A stretch of 64,000 nt of DNA from an uncultured Dechloromonas sp. (GTDB taxonomy: Bacteria; Pseudomonadota; Gammaproteobacteria; Burkholderiales; Rhodocyclaceae). Where the stretch lies: contig NZ_CAMFKO010000020.1 of assembly GCF_945957265.1 (NCBI RefSeq), positions 1 through 64,000 of the forward strand, given 5' to 3'. The notes beneath the pieces are model-generated. The model was not told where the DNA came from and ran no database searches. It saw only the letters and a list, made by a program, of their open reading frames with translations. Below are positions 8,225 to 16,774 of this stretch, one piece after another (within the stretch, counting starts at the first letter, position 1; each line of letters starts with the position of its first letter). The translations under genes and the position numbers were made by a program.

Positions 8225-10384
8225 TCAGAACTCCAGGCGCAGCGCCAGCCAATGGACGCGGTCGGCCAGGCGATTGATGGTCCGCCCCTGCTGCTGTTCG
8301 TTGATCATCTGCGAGACATAGGCGACCTCGCCACCCAGCTGTCCCAGGCGGAATCCCTTGGCCAGGCGCCAGTCGATCCGCTCGCTGGCATCGATCGGCA
8401 CATTGTCGTTTCTCCGCCAGCGCATGGGAGATGCGCGGAAATACATGATCGACGCCGTGACATCGTAGGGCAGGCGCTGAACCAGCATCGCCGTCTGGGA
8501 ATGCGTTGGCGCCGAATCACGCGTCTGGTTGATGATCTTCGGTCCGTTATTGAAGTCGTCCGCAACGCGGGATATGTCCGTGTAGTCCGCCGAAATGGTT
8601 ACCAGCGCGTTGCCGTACATCAGCCGCGTCGCCTCGAAAGGACGCCAGTTCAATTGGTATTCGTAGCCCTGGATGCGAACATTGGCCAGATTGACCGCGC
8701 TGTCGGCCCGGCCGTTCGGATAGACCGCATAGTTGACGGCGTTCATCCGCAACGACTGAATCTCCCGGTCATCCGGGCTGCTGGCTGGCAGCGCCAGGGG
8801 CAGAATCTGAATGTAGTTGGGAATCCGTTCGCTGAATATCCGGACATCGGCCATTGCCCGATACTCCTTCAGCTCGGCCAGGTAGCCCAGTTCCAGCGTA
8901 TCGATCTGCTCCGGCTTCACGCCTTGCGCATGAAAAAGAACGTCGGCGAGGCCGGTGTTGCCGACATCCCGCCTCTCCGAATGGCCCGAGGTCTCGTACA
9001 GACTGGGATTCCGATGCGCGCGCGAGGCGACCAGGCGCAAGGTATGCCCCGGCATGACGTGGAAGCTGGCGCTAATGCGCGGGTCGAACATCGCCCCGCT
9101 AATGCTGTCATGCTCGTAGCTCGCCCCCACGTTGAAAATCAGGGGATCGGCAGCCCGGTACTCCAGATTCCCGAAGACCCGATAGGCGAACCTGCTTTTC
9201 CAGCCATCCGAGCTGAATTGCTCGTAAGACTGCACGGCGGTGGACTTCAGGCCCGTGCCCCACATCATGCGCAAGTCCTTGCGCGGCGACAGCAGGTGCT
9301 CGAGTTCGAGTTCGTGCTGCTGCGAACGCCCGCCGGGATCGATCATCGGGAAGAAGGTTACCGACGCCGGCACCGCCAGATTGGTCGTGAAATTGATCCG
9401 TGTGCGGTACGGCGACTGCGCCCGGTCATCGCGATAACCGTAGCGCAGCTTGATCTCTTCAGTCGCCGACACGATGCGGCGCCACAGAATGCCGAAAGCC
9501 GCCGACGATTGCTCCATGTTGCGAACCGGATCGTTGGCATTGGCAGGACGCCCGAACTGTGACATGTCGCGGGCAAAGGTACCCGTCAGTTGCAGTTCAT
9601 CCCGATCATTCAGCGGGATATCCGCCCGCAGGTCGAACAATTGCGACTGGCGGCTATCCGGAGAATAGGTCCATCTGCCGCTGTAGAAGCCGTACTGGAA
9701 TCCGTCGTCCTGGAAGGAACGCGCGGTGAAGCGCAGGTTCGCCTCGCCGACACTGCCGCCCCAGCGCAAGATTTCGTCACGGATGCCGTTGTTGCCATGA
9801 TTGGCCGACACCATCCAGCCCTTGGTCAGCGCCGGGTCCATGGTGATGATGTTGACCACCCCCATGAAGGCGTTCGAACCATAGGAAACGGTATTCGAGC
9901 CGCGAATGACCTCGATGCGCTCGATGTTCTCGAGGGCAACCGGCAACAGGTTCCAGTTAACACCCGACTTGAACAGCGGCGAATACTGCGAGCGCCCGTC
10001 GACCAGCACCTGCACGCGCGGCCCGTACTCCTCGCTGGAGAGCCCGTAGCTCAGCCCGTGATAGGCCACGATGGCGGAATCCTGATTGTGCGAGGTGACC
10101 TGGAACCCCGGCACCAGGCGCAGCAGATCCTCCACCGTGCGCATGCCGGACGCACGGATCATCTCCTGATCGATGACCGTGACCGACGCCGGTGTTTCGG
10201 ACAGCTGCTGCGGCAGACGGCTGACCGACGCGACGACGGGCAGGCTGGAAAAGAAGACGTCTTCCTCCGCAGCCGCCGGACATGACGCCAACGCCCCGAG
10301 CAGCGCGGACAGGCATGCGGAACGAGAAAAGGGAAAGCGAGTCGTTGTATTCACGGCATCCATTCGACGGGCGGCCTGCAACAT
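8225..10384 (-). CDS. TonB-dependent outer-membrane receptor
   Basis: A 719-residue receptor. A signal peptide (hydrophobic core SACLSALLGALASCPAAAEE) is followed by the plug domain (about 50-170: SETPASVTVIDQEMIRASG, RTVEDLLRLVPGFQV, NIERIEVIRGSNTVSYG). A 22-stranded beta-barrel region follows, ending in the terminal phenylalanine LALRLEF. It would import a scarce chelate using TonB energy. The ligand cannot be told; the closest feel is to Ile/vitamin-type receptors with a short N-terminus. A second ATG at 10363 (MDAVNTTTRF) is an equally plausible start, giving a tighter signal peptide. No tonB, siderophore or ABC genes adjoin it. Confidence 0.88.
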   Translation of the reverse strand: MLQAARRMDAVNTTTRFPFSRSACLSALLGALASCPAAAEEDVFFSSLPVVASVSRLPQQLSETPASVTVIDQEMIRASGMRTVEDLLRLVPGFQVTSHNQDSAIVAYHGLSYGLSSEEYGPRVQVLVDGRSQYSPLFKSGVNWNLLPVALENIERIEVIRGSNTVSYGSNAFMGVVNIITMDPALTKGWMVSANHGNNGIRDEILRWGGSVGEANLRFTARSFQDDGFQYGFYSGRWTYSPDSRQSQLFDLRADIPLNDRDELQLTGTFARDMSQFGRPANANDPVRNMEQSSAAFGILWRRIVSATEEIKLRYGYRDDRAQSPYRTRINFTTNLAVPASVTFFPMIDPGGRSQQHELELEHLLSPRKDLRMMWGTGLKSTAVQSYEQFSSDGWKSRFAYRVFGNLEYRAADPLIFNVGASYEHDSISGAMFDPRISASFHVMPGHTLRLVASRAHRNPSLYETSGHSERRDVGNTGLADVLFHAQGVKPEQIDTLELGYLAELKEYRAMADVRIFSERIPNYIQILPLALPASSPDDREIQSLRMNAVNYAVYPNGRADSAVNLANVRIQGYEYQLNWRPFEATRLMYGNALVTISADYTDISRVADDFNNGPKIINQTRDSAPTHSQTAMLVQRLPYDVTASIMYFRASPMRWRRNDNVPIDASERIDWRLAKGFRLGQLGGEVAYVSQMINEQQQGRTINRLADRVHWLALRLEF

Positions 10385-10473
10385 ACCCCAAGAACTCGCA
10401 GGGTCGTTCTGCCTAATTATTGATTCAAAACCCTGAGACGGGAGGCGATTTTAACAAAAACTGACATCTGGCG

Positions 10474-10493
10474 ACCTAGGGAAAAGACTAGGT
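10474..10493. promoter_or_regulatory. Inverted repeat upstream of the receptor gene
   Basis: ACCTAG, eight bases (GGAAAAGA), CTAGGT. It lies between mscS and the TonB-dependent receptor, about 90 bases upstream of the receptor start. It lacks a neighbouring T-tract on either strand, so an operator is more likely than a terminator. The binding protein is unknown. Confidence 0.25.
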
Positions 10494-10502
10494 AAGCCCT
10501 TG

Positions 10503-11762
10503 TTATGCCGAATTAATAAGGCGTACTTCGCGCTGCGGGAAGGGGATGGCGATGCCGTTTTCCTTGAACGCCCGCCAGATGGCGAAATTGACGTCGGACA
10601 CGATATTGCCCTTGCCCTCTTCGGGGTCGCTGATCCAGAACCCGAGCTCGAGATTGATCGCGCTGTCGGCGAACTGGGTCAGGAAAACCTTGGGCGGCGG
10701 GTCGCTCAAAGCCCGCGGATGGGACTGTGCCGCCTCTGCCATCAGACGGCAGGCGAGGTCGAGGTCGCTGTCGTAGGCGACGCCGACGCTGGTCGCCAGA
10801 CGGATGCGGGTATTGGAATAGGTCTGGTTCTGGACGATCGACCCGATCAGCGTTTCGTTGGGCACGATGAATTCGGTGCCGCCGGGATGCTTGAGCACCG
10901 TATAACGCGTGGTGATCTGCGTCACCTCGCCGCTGTCGCTGCCGACCTGGACGATATTGCCGATGCGGATGGAGCGGTCGAGCAGGATGATGAAGCCGGA
11001 AACGTAGTTGCTGGCGATCTTCTGCAGGCCGAAACCGAGGCCGACGCCGAGCGCCCCGGTGAATACCGACAGGGCGGTCATGTCGATGCCGACCAGCGCC
11101 AGGCTGGTCAGGATGGCGACCACCGTCAACACGGCCTTGGCGACGCGAACGCCGACGATACGCAGGTTCACATCCAGCGACTGGATGCGCATCAGCTTCG
11201 CCTCGATCAGGCCGGCGACCCAGAGCGCGAAGACGACCGTCAGGAAAACGGTGGCAATGCCGCGCAGGACGGTCCACAGGTCGATTTGCTGCTTGCCGAC
11301 ATGAAACTGCACGCTCTCCATCGCCTCGATGACGAAGGGTGCCAGATCGGTGATGTACAGCGCCAGCCACCCCCACACCGTGGCGGCGATGATGCGCTCC
11401 CAGGCCGTCAGCCAGGTGGCGCGCGGAAAGGCCTGGCGCAGCACGAAGATGACGCCGCGCACCAGGGCCATGGAGCCGAGCAGCGGCATTGCCAGCTTGA
11501 GCAGGTTGAGATGCATGAAGGAGCCGAGGGTGCTCAGCGCAACCCCGGTCAGCAGCATGCCGGTCAGCGGGAAAGCCAGGCGGGCGCCGACATCGGTCAG
11601 GCGTCCCTCGCCTTCCGTATGGCGGCTCCGCCACCAGCGCGCGATCAGCAATGCCGAACCGATGCAGGCGAGCAGTGTGACGACCTGCCAGACGAAGCTC
11701 GGGTCGCGGACATCGGCGAGCAGGTCGTTGATCAGGCGCAGCGCCTGGCTTTTTTCGCTCAT
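10503..11762 (-). CDS. Mechanosensitive ion channel, MscS family
   Basis: A 419-residue membrane channel. Several hydrophobic segments occupy about residues 20-225. The pore-lining TM3 and its Gly/Ala-rich stretch are seen in SVFTGALGVGLGFGLQKIASN, followed by the MscS beta domain (GSDSGEVTQITTRYTVLKHP, GTEFIVPNETLIGSIVQN) and the alpha/beta vestibule. Family members open on membrane tension and release solutes at hypo-osmotic downshift. Its ATG overlaps the stop of the preceding methyltransferase gene in ATGA. It is longer than E. coli MscS because of extra N-terminal helices. Confidence 0.92.
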   Translation of the reverse strand: MSEKSQALRLINDLLADVRDPSFVWQVVTLLACIGSALLIARWWRSRHTEGEGRLTDVGARLAFPLTGMLLTGVALSTLGSFMHLNLLKLAMPLLGSMALVRGVIFVLRQAFPRATWLTAWERIIAATVWGWLALYITDLAPFVIEAMESVQFHVGKQQIDLWTVLRGIATVFLTVVFALWVAGLIEAKLMRIQSLDVNLRIVGVRVAKAVLTVVAILTSLALVGIDMTALSVFTGALGVGLGFGLQKIASNYVSGFIILLDRSIRIGNIVQVGSDSGEVTQITTRYTVLKHPGGTEFIVPNETLIGSIVQNQTYSNTRIRLATSVGVAYDSDLDLACRLMAEAAQSHPRALSDPPPKVFLTQFADSAINLELGFWISDPEEGKGNIVSDVNFAIWRAFKENGIAIPFPQREVRLINSA

Positions 11763-13021
11763 GCCTTGCGCTCCAGTGCGGCGGCAAAGAAGCCGTCGGT
11801 ATTGTGCTTGTGCGGCAACAGGCGCAGCAATTCACCCTCGTAGGCGATGCCCTGCTTGGCGAGCAGGCCGGAGGCCGGCAACAGGGAGAAATCGGGATGT
11901 TTTTCGAGGAAGGCCGCGACGATGGCATCGTTCTCGGCCGTCAGCAGGCTGCAGGTGGCATAGACCAGCCGGCCGCCCGGGCGCACCAGGGTCGCCGCCG
12001 CATCGAGAATCGAGGCCTGCTTGGCTGTCAGTTCGGCCACCGAGGTCTCGCTCTGCCGCCACTTCAAGTCCGGATTGCGGCGCAGGGTGCCGAGCCCCGA
12101 ACAGGGGGCATCGACCAGCACGCGGTCGGCCTTGCCGGCCAGGCGCTTGATCTTCTGGTCGCGCTCGTGCTCGATGCGGCCCGGATGGACGTTGGACAGG
12201 CCCGAGCGGGCCAGGCGCGGCTTGAGGTTGGCCAGGCGCTTGTCGGACACATCGAAGGCGTAGAGCCGGCCGGTGTTGCGCATCAGGGCGCCGAGCAGCA
12301 GCGTCTTGCCGCCGGCGCCGGCGCAGAAATCGACCACCATCTCGCCGCGCTTCGGTTCCAGCAGGAAACCGAGTAGCTGGCTGCCCTCGTCCTGAACCTC
12401 GAAGGCGCCTTCCAGAAACAGCGGGTGCCTGGCCAGCGCCGGCTTGTCGCGCAGGCGAATGGCCAGCGGCGACAAGTCGCCCGGCAGCGCGGCAATGCCG
12501 TCGGTCGCCAGTTTTTCCAGCACCGTCTCGCGGTCCGCCTTCAGCGTATTGACGCGCAGGTCGAGCGGGGCCGACTGGTTGATGGCACGCGCCAGCGCCA
12601 ACACCTCGTCGGCGCCGAACTGCGCGAACAGGCGCTCGTACAGCCAGTCGGGCAGGTCGCAACGCACGGCCGGCGGCAGGTCGGCCTCGGGCATCGCCTT
12701 GGCGGCGGCCAGCCATTCTTCCTCGTTGGCCTTGAGCACCGGCGCCAGTTCGCGCTGGCTCCAGCCGCGCACCAGGGCCAGCGTGGCGAGCAGGCGGCGG
12801 CGGTCGGAAAGCTGCCCGGCGCAACGCGCCTCGACACTCCGCCCGCGGCGCAGCACGGCAAAAACGGTTTCGGCCACGAAGGCCCGATCGGCATGGCCGA
12901 GCTGACGATGCTCCCGGAAATAGCGCGAAACCACGGCATCGGCCGGGTGATCGAAGCGCAGCAACTGGCCGAGAACGGCTTCGGCGTGGGCAAAAAGGGC
13001 TGGGGTGAAGCGGGCTTTCAT
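11759..13021 (-). CDS. RsmB/NOP-family RNA (cytosine-5) methyltransferase
   Basis: A 420-residue SAM-dependent methyltransferase. The N-terminal helical region resembles the NusB-like/RsmB N-domain. The catalytic domain has motif I DFCAGAGGKTL, motif IV DAPCSGLGTLRRNPD and motif VI VYATCSLLT; the two cysteines in PCS and TCS are the general-base and nucleophile pair typical of m5C RNA methyltransferases. Substrate is probably rRNA (16S in the RsmB/RsmF groups), but the exact position is not decided by sequence. It overlaps both neighbours by four bases (DUF3108 upstream, mscS downstream). Confidence 0.93.
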   Translation of the reverse strand: MKARFTPALFAHAEAVLGQLLRFDHPADAVVSRYFREHRQLGHADRAFVAETVFAVLRRGRSVEARCAGQLSDRRRLLATLALVRGWSQRELAPVLKANEEEWLAAAKAMPEADLPPAVRCDLPDWLYERLFAQFGADEVLALARAINQSAPLDLRVNTLKADRETVLEKLATDGIAALPGDLSPLAIRLRDKPALARHPLFLEGAFEVQDEGSQLLGFLLEPKRGEMVVDFCAGAGGKTLLLGALMRNTGRLYAFDVSDKRLANLKPRLARSGLSNVHPGRIEHERDQKIKRLAGKADRVLVDAPCSGLGTLRRNPDLKWRQSETSVAELTAKQASILDAAATLVRPGGRLVYATCSLLTAENDAIVAAFLEKHPDFSLLPASGLLAKQGIAYEGELLRLLPHKHNTDGFFAAALERKA

Positions 13022-13980
13022 GGCGTTCCTAATTCGGTGGCGATCTGTTCGAAAACGTCGCCTTTCTTGTCGGTAAAACGTATTTTAACCGGCAAACGAT
13101 GATGATCGAGCGCCAGCCAGATTTCGGTGACGCTGTCGGTCATGGCGCGCAGGTGCAGGGTGCGGAAGCGGCCGGCCGGCGTCTCGACCTCCTCCTCGCC
13201 CAGCGAATCGAGGGCATAGCGCTCGTATTTCTTGCCGGTGACCACGCCGACCGAGGCGCCGGACTCCGGCTGACGAAGGTAGGCGAGGTGATAATTGAGC
13301 GACAGGATGTCCTGCGTGCCCGGCGCCACCGGCCGCACCTGGCCATCGCGCGACAGCTGGACCTGCGCGGCAGGCCAGTCGAAATCGGCGTTCTCGTTGG
13401 CATCCTTGCCGTTTTTCCTGGTCACGTAGCGCTCGGGCTGCAAGCCGCCGGCCACCAGCTTGCCGTGGCTTTCGTTCTCGAAGCGCAGCGTCTTGAACAG
13501 GGCCACCAGGCCGCTGGTTTCGGTCATGCCGTAGAGATGGTAATGGCCGTCCTCGGTGAATTCCCAGCGGTGCTCGGCGCGACCGACCGGGAAGCCTTGG
13601 CTGCCCATCAGGATGGCGAAGCGGATGACGCCGCTGGCCGGCAGCAGGGGCTTGACCGGCTCCGCCGGCGGGGTGGCCGGTTTCTCCGTCACCACGTCCG
13701 CCGGGAGCGGAACATCCGGCTTGGCGGGCGCCGGCGGAACGGCCGGCGCCGCCGGGCTCGGCCTGGCGCTGGCCAGCGGCACCGGCTTGCCCTTGGGCTT
13801 GGGCTTCGCTACCGGTTTCGGTGCGGCAGGCGGCGGCACCGAGGGCGGTGGCTGCAGTTCGGCGCGCAGGGCGACGGGTTCTTCCGTCGCGCCGCCGAAC
13901 AGTTCGACATCGGTCCCGAACAGGGCGGCGGCATGGATACCCAGCGAAGCCGCCAGCGCCAGGACGATGGCGATCGGCAT
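13018..13980 (-). CDS. DUF3108 protein with a Pro-rich periplasmic linker
   Basis: A 320-residue protein. An N-terminal hydrophobic anchor (MPIAIVLALAASLGIHAAAL) is followed by a TonB-like proline/lysine/alanine-rich stretch (about residues 42-115) and a C-terminal domain of about 200 residues rich in beta strands that fits DUF3108. DUF3108 proteins are periplasmic and of unknown function. The anchor-linker-domain layout suggests a tethered envelope protein. Its stop overlaps the methyltransferase start in ATGA and purN lies six bases upstream, so it belongs to one transcript with both. Confidence 0.82.
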   Translation of the reverse strand: MPIAIVLALAASLGIHAAALFGTDVELFGGATEEPVALRAELQPPPSVPPPAAPKPVAKPKPKGKPVPLASARPSPAAPAVPPAPAKPDVPLPADVVTEKPATPPAEPVKPLLPASGVIRFAILMGSQGFPVGRAEHRWEFTEDGHYHLYGMTETSGLVALFKTLRFENESHGKLVAGGLQPERYVTRKNGKDANENADFDWPAAQVQLSRDGQVRPVAPGTQDILSLNYHLAYLRQPESGASVGVVTGKKYERYALDSLGEEEVETPAGRFRTLHLRAMTDSVTEIWLALDHHRLPVKIRFTDKKGDVFEQIATELGTP

Positions 13981-13986
13981 GGCTGC

Positions 13987-14634
13987 CTAGCGCAGCACCG
14001 GCGAGATGAAGGCGCCGCCGTCGGACAGATCGGCGGCGATGCGGACCCGGCCGCCGTCGAGGCTCAGCCGGCCCTCGGCAAACCAGCGCACGGCCTGCGG
14101 GTAGATCAGGTGCTCCTGGCGCAGGATGCGGGCCGACAGGGCGTCTTCGTCATCGCTGTCGAGCACCGGAACGGCCGCCTGGACGATGACCGGACCGTGA
14201 TCGAGCGTCGGCGTCACGAAATGCACGGTGCAGCCGTGGATGCGTACCCCCTCTTCCAACGCCCGCCGGTGCGTGTGCAAACCGGGGAAGGACGGCAGCA
14301 GCGAGGGGTGGATGTTCATCAGCCGGCCCTCGTAATGGCGCACGAAACCTTCGCTGAGGATGCGCATGAAGCCGGCGAGGACGACCAGGTCCGGCGCGAA
14401 GCCGTCGATGCACTCGGCCAGGGCGGCGTCGAAGGCCTCGCGGCCGGCGAAGGCCTTGTGGTCGATGTAATGGGTGGCGATACCGGCCTTCGCCGCCGTC
14501 TCCAGCCCCTTGGCATCGAGCCGGTTGCTGATCACGGCAGCGATGTTGACAGGCAGATCGCCGGCGTCGCGGGCGGCGATCAAGGCCTCCATGTTGCTGC
14601 CGCGACCGGAAATCAGGATGACGATATTCTTCAT
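13987..14634 (-). CDS. purN: Phosphoribosylglycinamide formyltransferase
   Basis: A 215-residue GAR transformylase, which transfers a formyl group from 10-formyl-tetrahydrofolate to GAR, the third step of purine synthesis. Motifs include the Gly-rich ISGRGSNMEALI near residues 8-19, the folate/catalytic segment NIHPSLLPSFPG with the catalytic His, and the downstream Asp in LDHGPVIVQ. The ATG overlaps the stop of the upstream lipoprotein gene (ATGA). purM, its usual partner, is 8.5 kb away rather than adjacent. Confidence 0.96.
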   Translation of the reverse strand: MKNIVILISGRGSNMEALIAARDAGDLPVNIAAVISNRLDAKGLETAAKAGIATHYIDHKAFAGREAFDAALAECIDGFAPDLVVLAGFMRILSEGFVRHYEGRLMNIHPSLLPSFPGLHTHRRALEEGVRIHGCTVHFVTPTLDHGPVIVQAAVPVLDSDDEDALSARILRQEHLIYPQAVRWFAEGRLSLDGGRVRIAADLSDGGAFISPVLR

Positions 14635-15338
14635 TTCAAAAAACTCACCGGGAGGAAAATGGTGCTGACCGCGGTCTGGGTCAGCCGGGAAAGGCCGCGG
14701 CCGTTGCGGTCGGCGACGATCTTGGCCATGAAGTCGAGCAGGCCCATGACCCGCCCGAACTCGCGCTCGAAGGACAGGTTGCGGTTGGCCGGGTCGAGCT
14801 CGTTGGAAAGCAGGAACAACTCGCCGGCGGCGTTGCGGTCGCGGCCGAGTTTCCACACGGCGACGTCCATGTTGCGCGCCGAGTTGTAGAGCTTCGTTTC
14901 ATTGAGGCTGTCGAGGATGTAGAACTCCTCCTTGTGCTCGTAGGCGGCGTCGACCATGGTCAGCAAGCCGAATACCAGCGCCGCGACGCGGTCGCCGGCA
15001 TAGGCCTCGGTGAAGGCCAGCGACGCGGCCTGGCCCTCGCGCAAGCCGCCCAGCTCCGGCCAACGCTGGGTGTGGCGATGGCGCAGGCGATCCAGTGCCG
15101 CCTCGCGGCTGGGCTGGCCGGCTTTCCGCCACTCTTTCGGATTGCGCCTGTAGAGCTTGTCGGCAATCAGCATCAGGCTATCGACCACCTCGGCGCGATT
15201 GGTATCGGCAATGCGATCCACCTCGGTCTTGGCCAGGTATTTGACGTCGACCGTCGTGTCGGTACGACCGTCCTTGCCCAGCCGGGTCGAGCAGGCCGCC
15301 GCCAGGATCAGGGCCAGCAGGACGGCCAGGCCGCGCAT
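14631..15338 (-). CDS. Predicted lipoprotein of unknown function
   Basis: A 235-residue protein beginning MRGLAVLLALILAAACSTR, a type II signal peptide with lipobox Cys16. The mature part is mostly helical and charged (TNRAEVVDSLMLIADKLYRR, then RNPKEWRKAG). A mildly hydrophobic stretch (RVAALVFGLLTMVDAAYEHK) lies in the middle, and the C-terminus is hydrophobic (TQTAVSTIFLPVSFLK). No family is recognised. It is locked between dedA (one-base overlap, TGATG) and purN (four-base overlap). The overlaps indicate expression with them, but they do not show shared function. Confidence 0.75.
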   Translation of the reverse strand: MRGLAVLLALILAAACSTRLGKDGRTDTTVDVKYLAKTEVDRIADTNRAEVVDSLMLIADKLYRRNPKEWRKAGQPSREAALDRLRHRHTQRWPELGGLREGQAASLAFTEAYAGDRVAALVFGLLTMVDAAYEHKEEFYILDSLNETKLYNSARNMDVAVWKLGRDRNAAGELFLLSNELDPANRNLSFEREFGRVMGLLDFMAKIVADRNGRGLSRLTQTAVSTIFLPVSFLK

Positions 15339-15979
15339 CAGGCTTCCTTGCTCTTCAGATAGCCCCAGCCGATGGGGATCAGGGAGGAAACGATGATGCC
15401 GACAATGATCAACGACAGGTTGGCCTTGACCCACGGGATGTTGCCCAGCCAGTAACCAGCCATGCACAGCGACACCACCCAACCCAGCGCGCCGATCAGG
15501 TTGAACAGCGTGAAGCGGGCGTAGCTCATGGCGCCGATGCCGGCGACGAAAGGCGCGAAGGTCCGGAACAGCGGCAGGAAGCGGGAAATGATCAGGGTCT
15601 TGCCGCCGTGTTTTTCGTAAAAGGCGTGCGTCTTGACCAGCGCGTCGCGGTTGAAGAAGCGGGAGTTCTCCCAGTGGAAGACCTTGGGCCCGAGAAAGCG
15701 CCCGATCTGGTAATTGAGCGTATTGCCGAGCACCGCCGCGACGATGAGCACCGCCATCAGGGTGAACACGTCCATCCCGCCCTCGCCCAGGGCGGCCAGC
15801 GCGCCGGCCACGAAGAGCAGCGAATCGCCGGGCAGGAAGGGCGTCACGACAAAGCCGGTCTCGGCGAAGACGATGAAGAACAGGATGCCGTAGATCCACA
15901 GTCCGTACTGCTGAACCAGGACGGCCAGGTGCTTGTCGAGATGCAGGACGATGTCGATGAATTGAGTCAGGAATTCCAT
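15338..15979 (-). CDS. DedA family inner-membrane protein
   Basis: A 213-residue multispan membrane protein with DedA/SNARE-associated features: FAETGFVVTPFLPGDSLLF near residues 40-58, the Gly-rich segment with LGNTLNYQIGRFLG, and SRFLPLFRTFAPFVAG with the two conserved arginines. DedA proteins support proton-motive-force maintenance, antimicrobial-peptide tolerance and, in recently described members, recycling of undecaprenyl phosphate or other lipids. The ATG at 15979 gives the usual N-terminus. It heads the overlapping minus-strand run that includes the lipoprotein and purN. Confidence 0.92.
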   Translation of the reverse strand: MEFLTQFIDIVLHLDKHLAVLVQQYGLWIYGILFFIVFAETGFVVTPFLPGDSLLFVAGALAALGEGGMDVFTLMAVLIVAAVLGNTLNYQIGRFLGPKVFHWENSRFFNRDALVKTHAFYEKHGGKTLIISRFLPLFRTFAPFVAGIGAMSYARFTLFNLIGALGWVVSLCMAGYWLGNIPWVKANLSLIIVGIIVSSLIPIGWGYLKSKEA

Positions 15980-16160
15980 GCGGTCGGAACAATGATGGCG
16001 GGTGGCGCATTTTACCCCAAGCCACCCCGCCAACCGCGAAGCGGTGCCCTCCTGCTCGCAGCCTTGCAGGCATTGGCGCCACGCCACAGGCATGCGCATA
16101 ATCCGTACTGCCCAAACGGTCCGCAACCGGCCAAAAACACGCCCATTTCAGCCAACGATC

Positions 16161-16724
16161 ATGCGCCACCCAGCCGTACTGCTGATTCTTTCCCTTGTCG
16201 CCACACCATCCTTGGCCAAGGTCATCGAATTCGAGCAAATTCAGTCATACCCGGTACACCAACGACCAGGCAGCAAGCTGCTCGCCGCCCTGAACAACAC
16301 CTCGCCCATCCGCGAAAACGGCCGGATTTATCACGGCAATACGGCTTGGGACATACGCTGGAGCTTCCGCTGGGACCGCAATGCCTCGGGCCTGTGCCAG
16401 ATACTCGATGTGACGACGAAGCTGTCGGTCACCATCACCTTGCCCGACCTCAAATCAGGCACGGCAGCCAGCCAGGCCGAATTCCAGAAATACCTGCGCG
16501 CCCTGCAATTCCACGAGGAAGGGCACAAGAAAATCGCCCAGGAAGCGGCAGCCGCAGCCGACCGAGCGCTCAGCACGCTACCGCCAATGGCCAGTTGCCG
16601 TGCGCTGGCCGACGAGGCGCAACGCCAGGGCAGCGCCATCCTCGACAACGCCCGAAAAGCCGGCTATGACTACGACGCCACCACGCGGCACGGCCACACG
16701 CAAGGGGCTTGCCTCGACTGCTGA
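16161..16724 (+). CDS. DUF922-type secreted protein, predicted zinc protease
   Basis: A 187-residue exported protein. The signal peptide is MRHPAVLLILSLVATPSLA. The domain reads like DUF922 (predicted Zn-dependent protease): a beta-rich half (GNTAWDIRWSFRWDRN) followed by a helix with the HExxH-like motif FHEEGHKKIA near residues 117-126. The ATG at 16161 was chosen for the signal peptide; its ribosome-binding site is weak. It lies alone between dedA (divergent) and mutL. Proteolytic activity is a family prediction only. Confidence 0.72.
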   Translation: MRHPAVLLILSLVATPSLAKVIEFEQIQSYPVHQRPGSKLLAALNNTSPIRENGRIYHGNTAWDIRWSFRWDRNASGLCQILDVTTKLSVTITLPDLKSGTAASQAEFQKYLRALQFHEEGHKKIAQEAAAAADRALSTLPPMASCRALADEAQRQGSAILDNARKAGYDYDATTRHGHTQGACLDC

Positions 16725-16774
16725 TTCGCCCCTGGGAATAGCCGCCGCACCGGGCATTCTGGGATAATTCGCCG

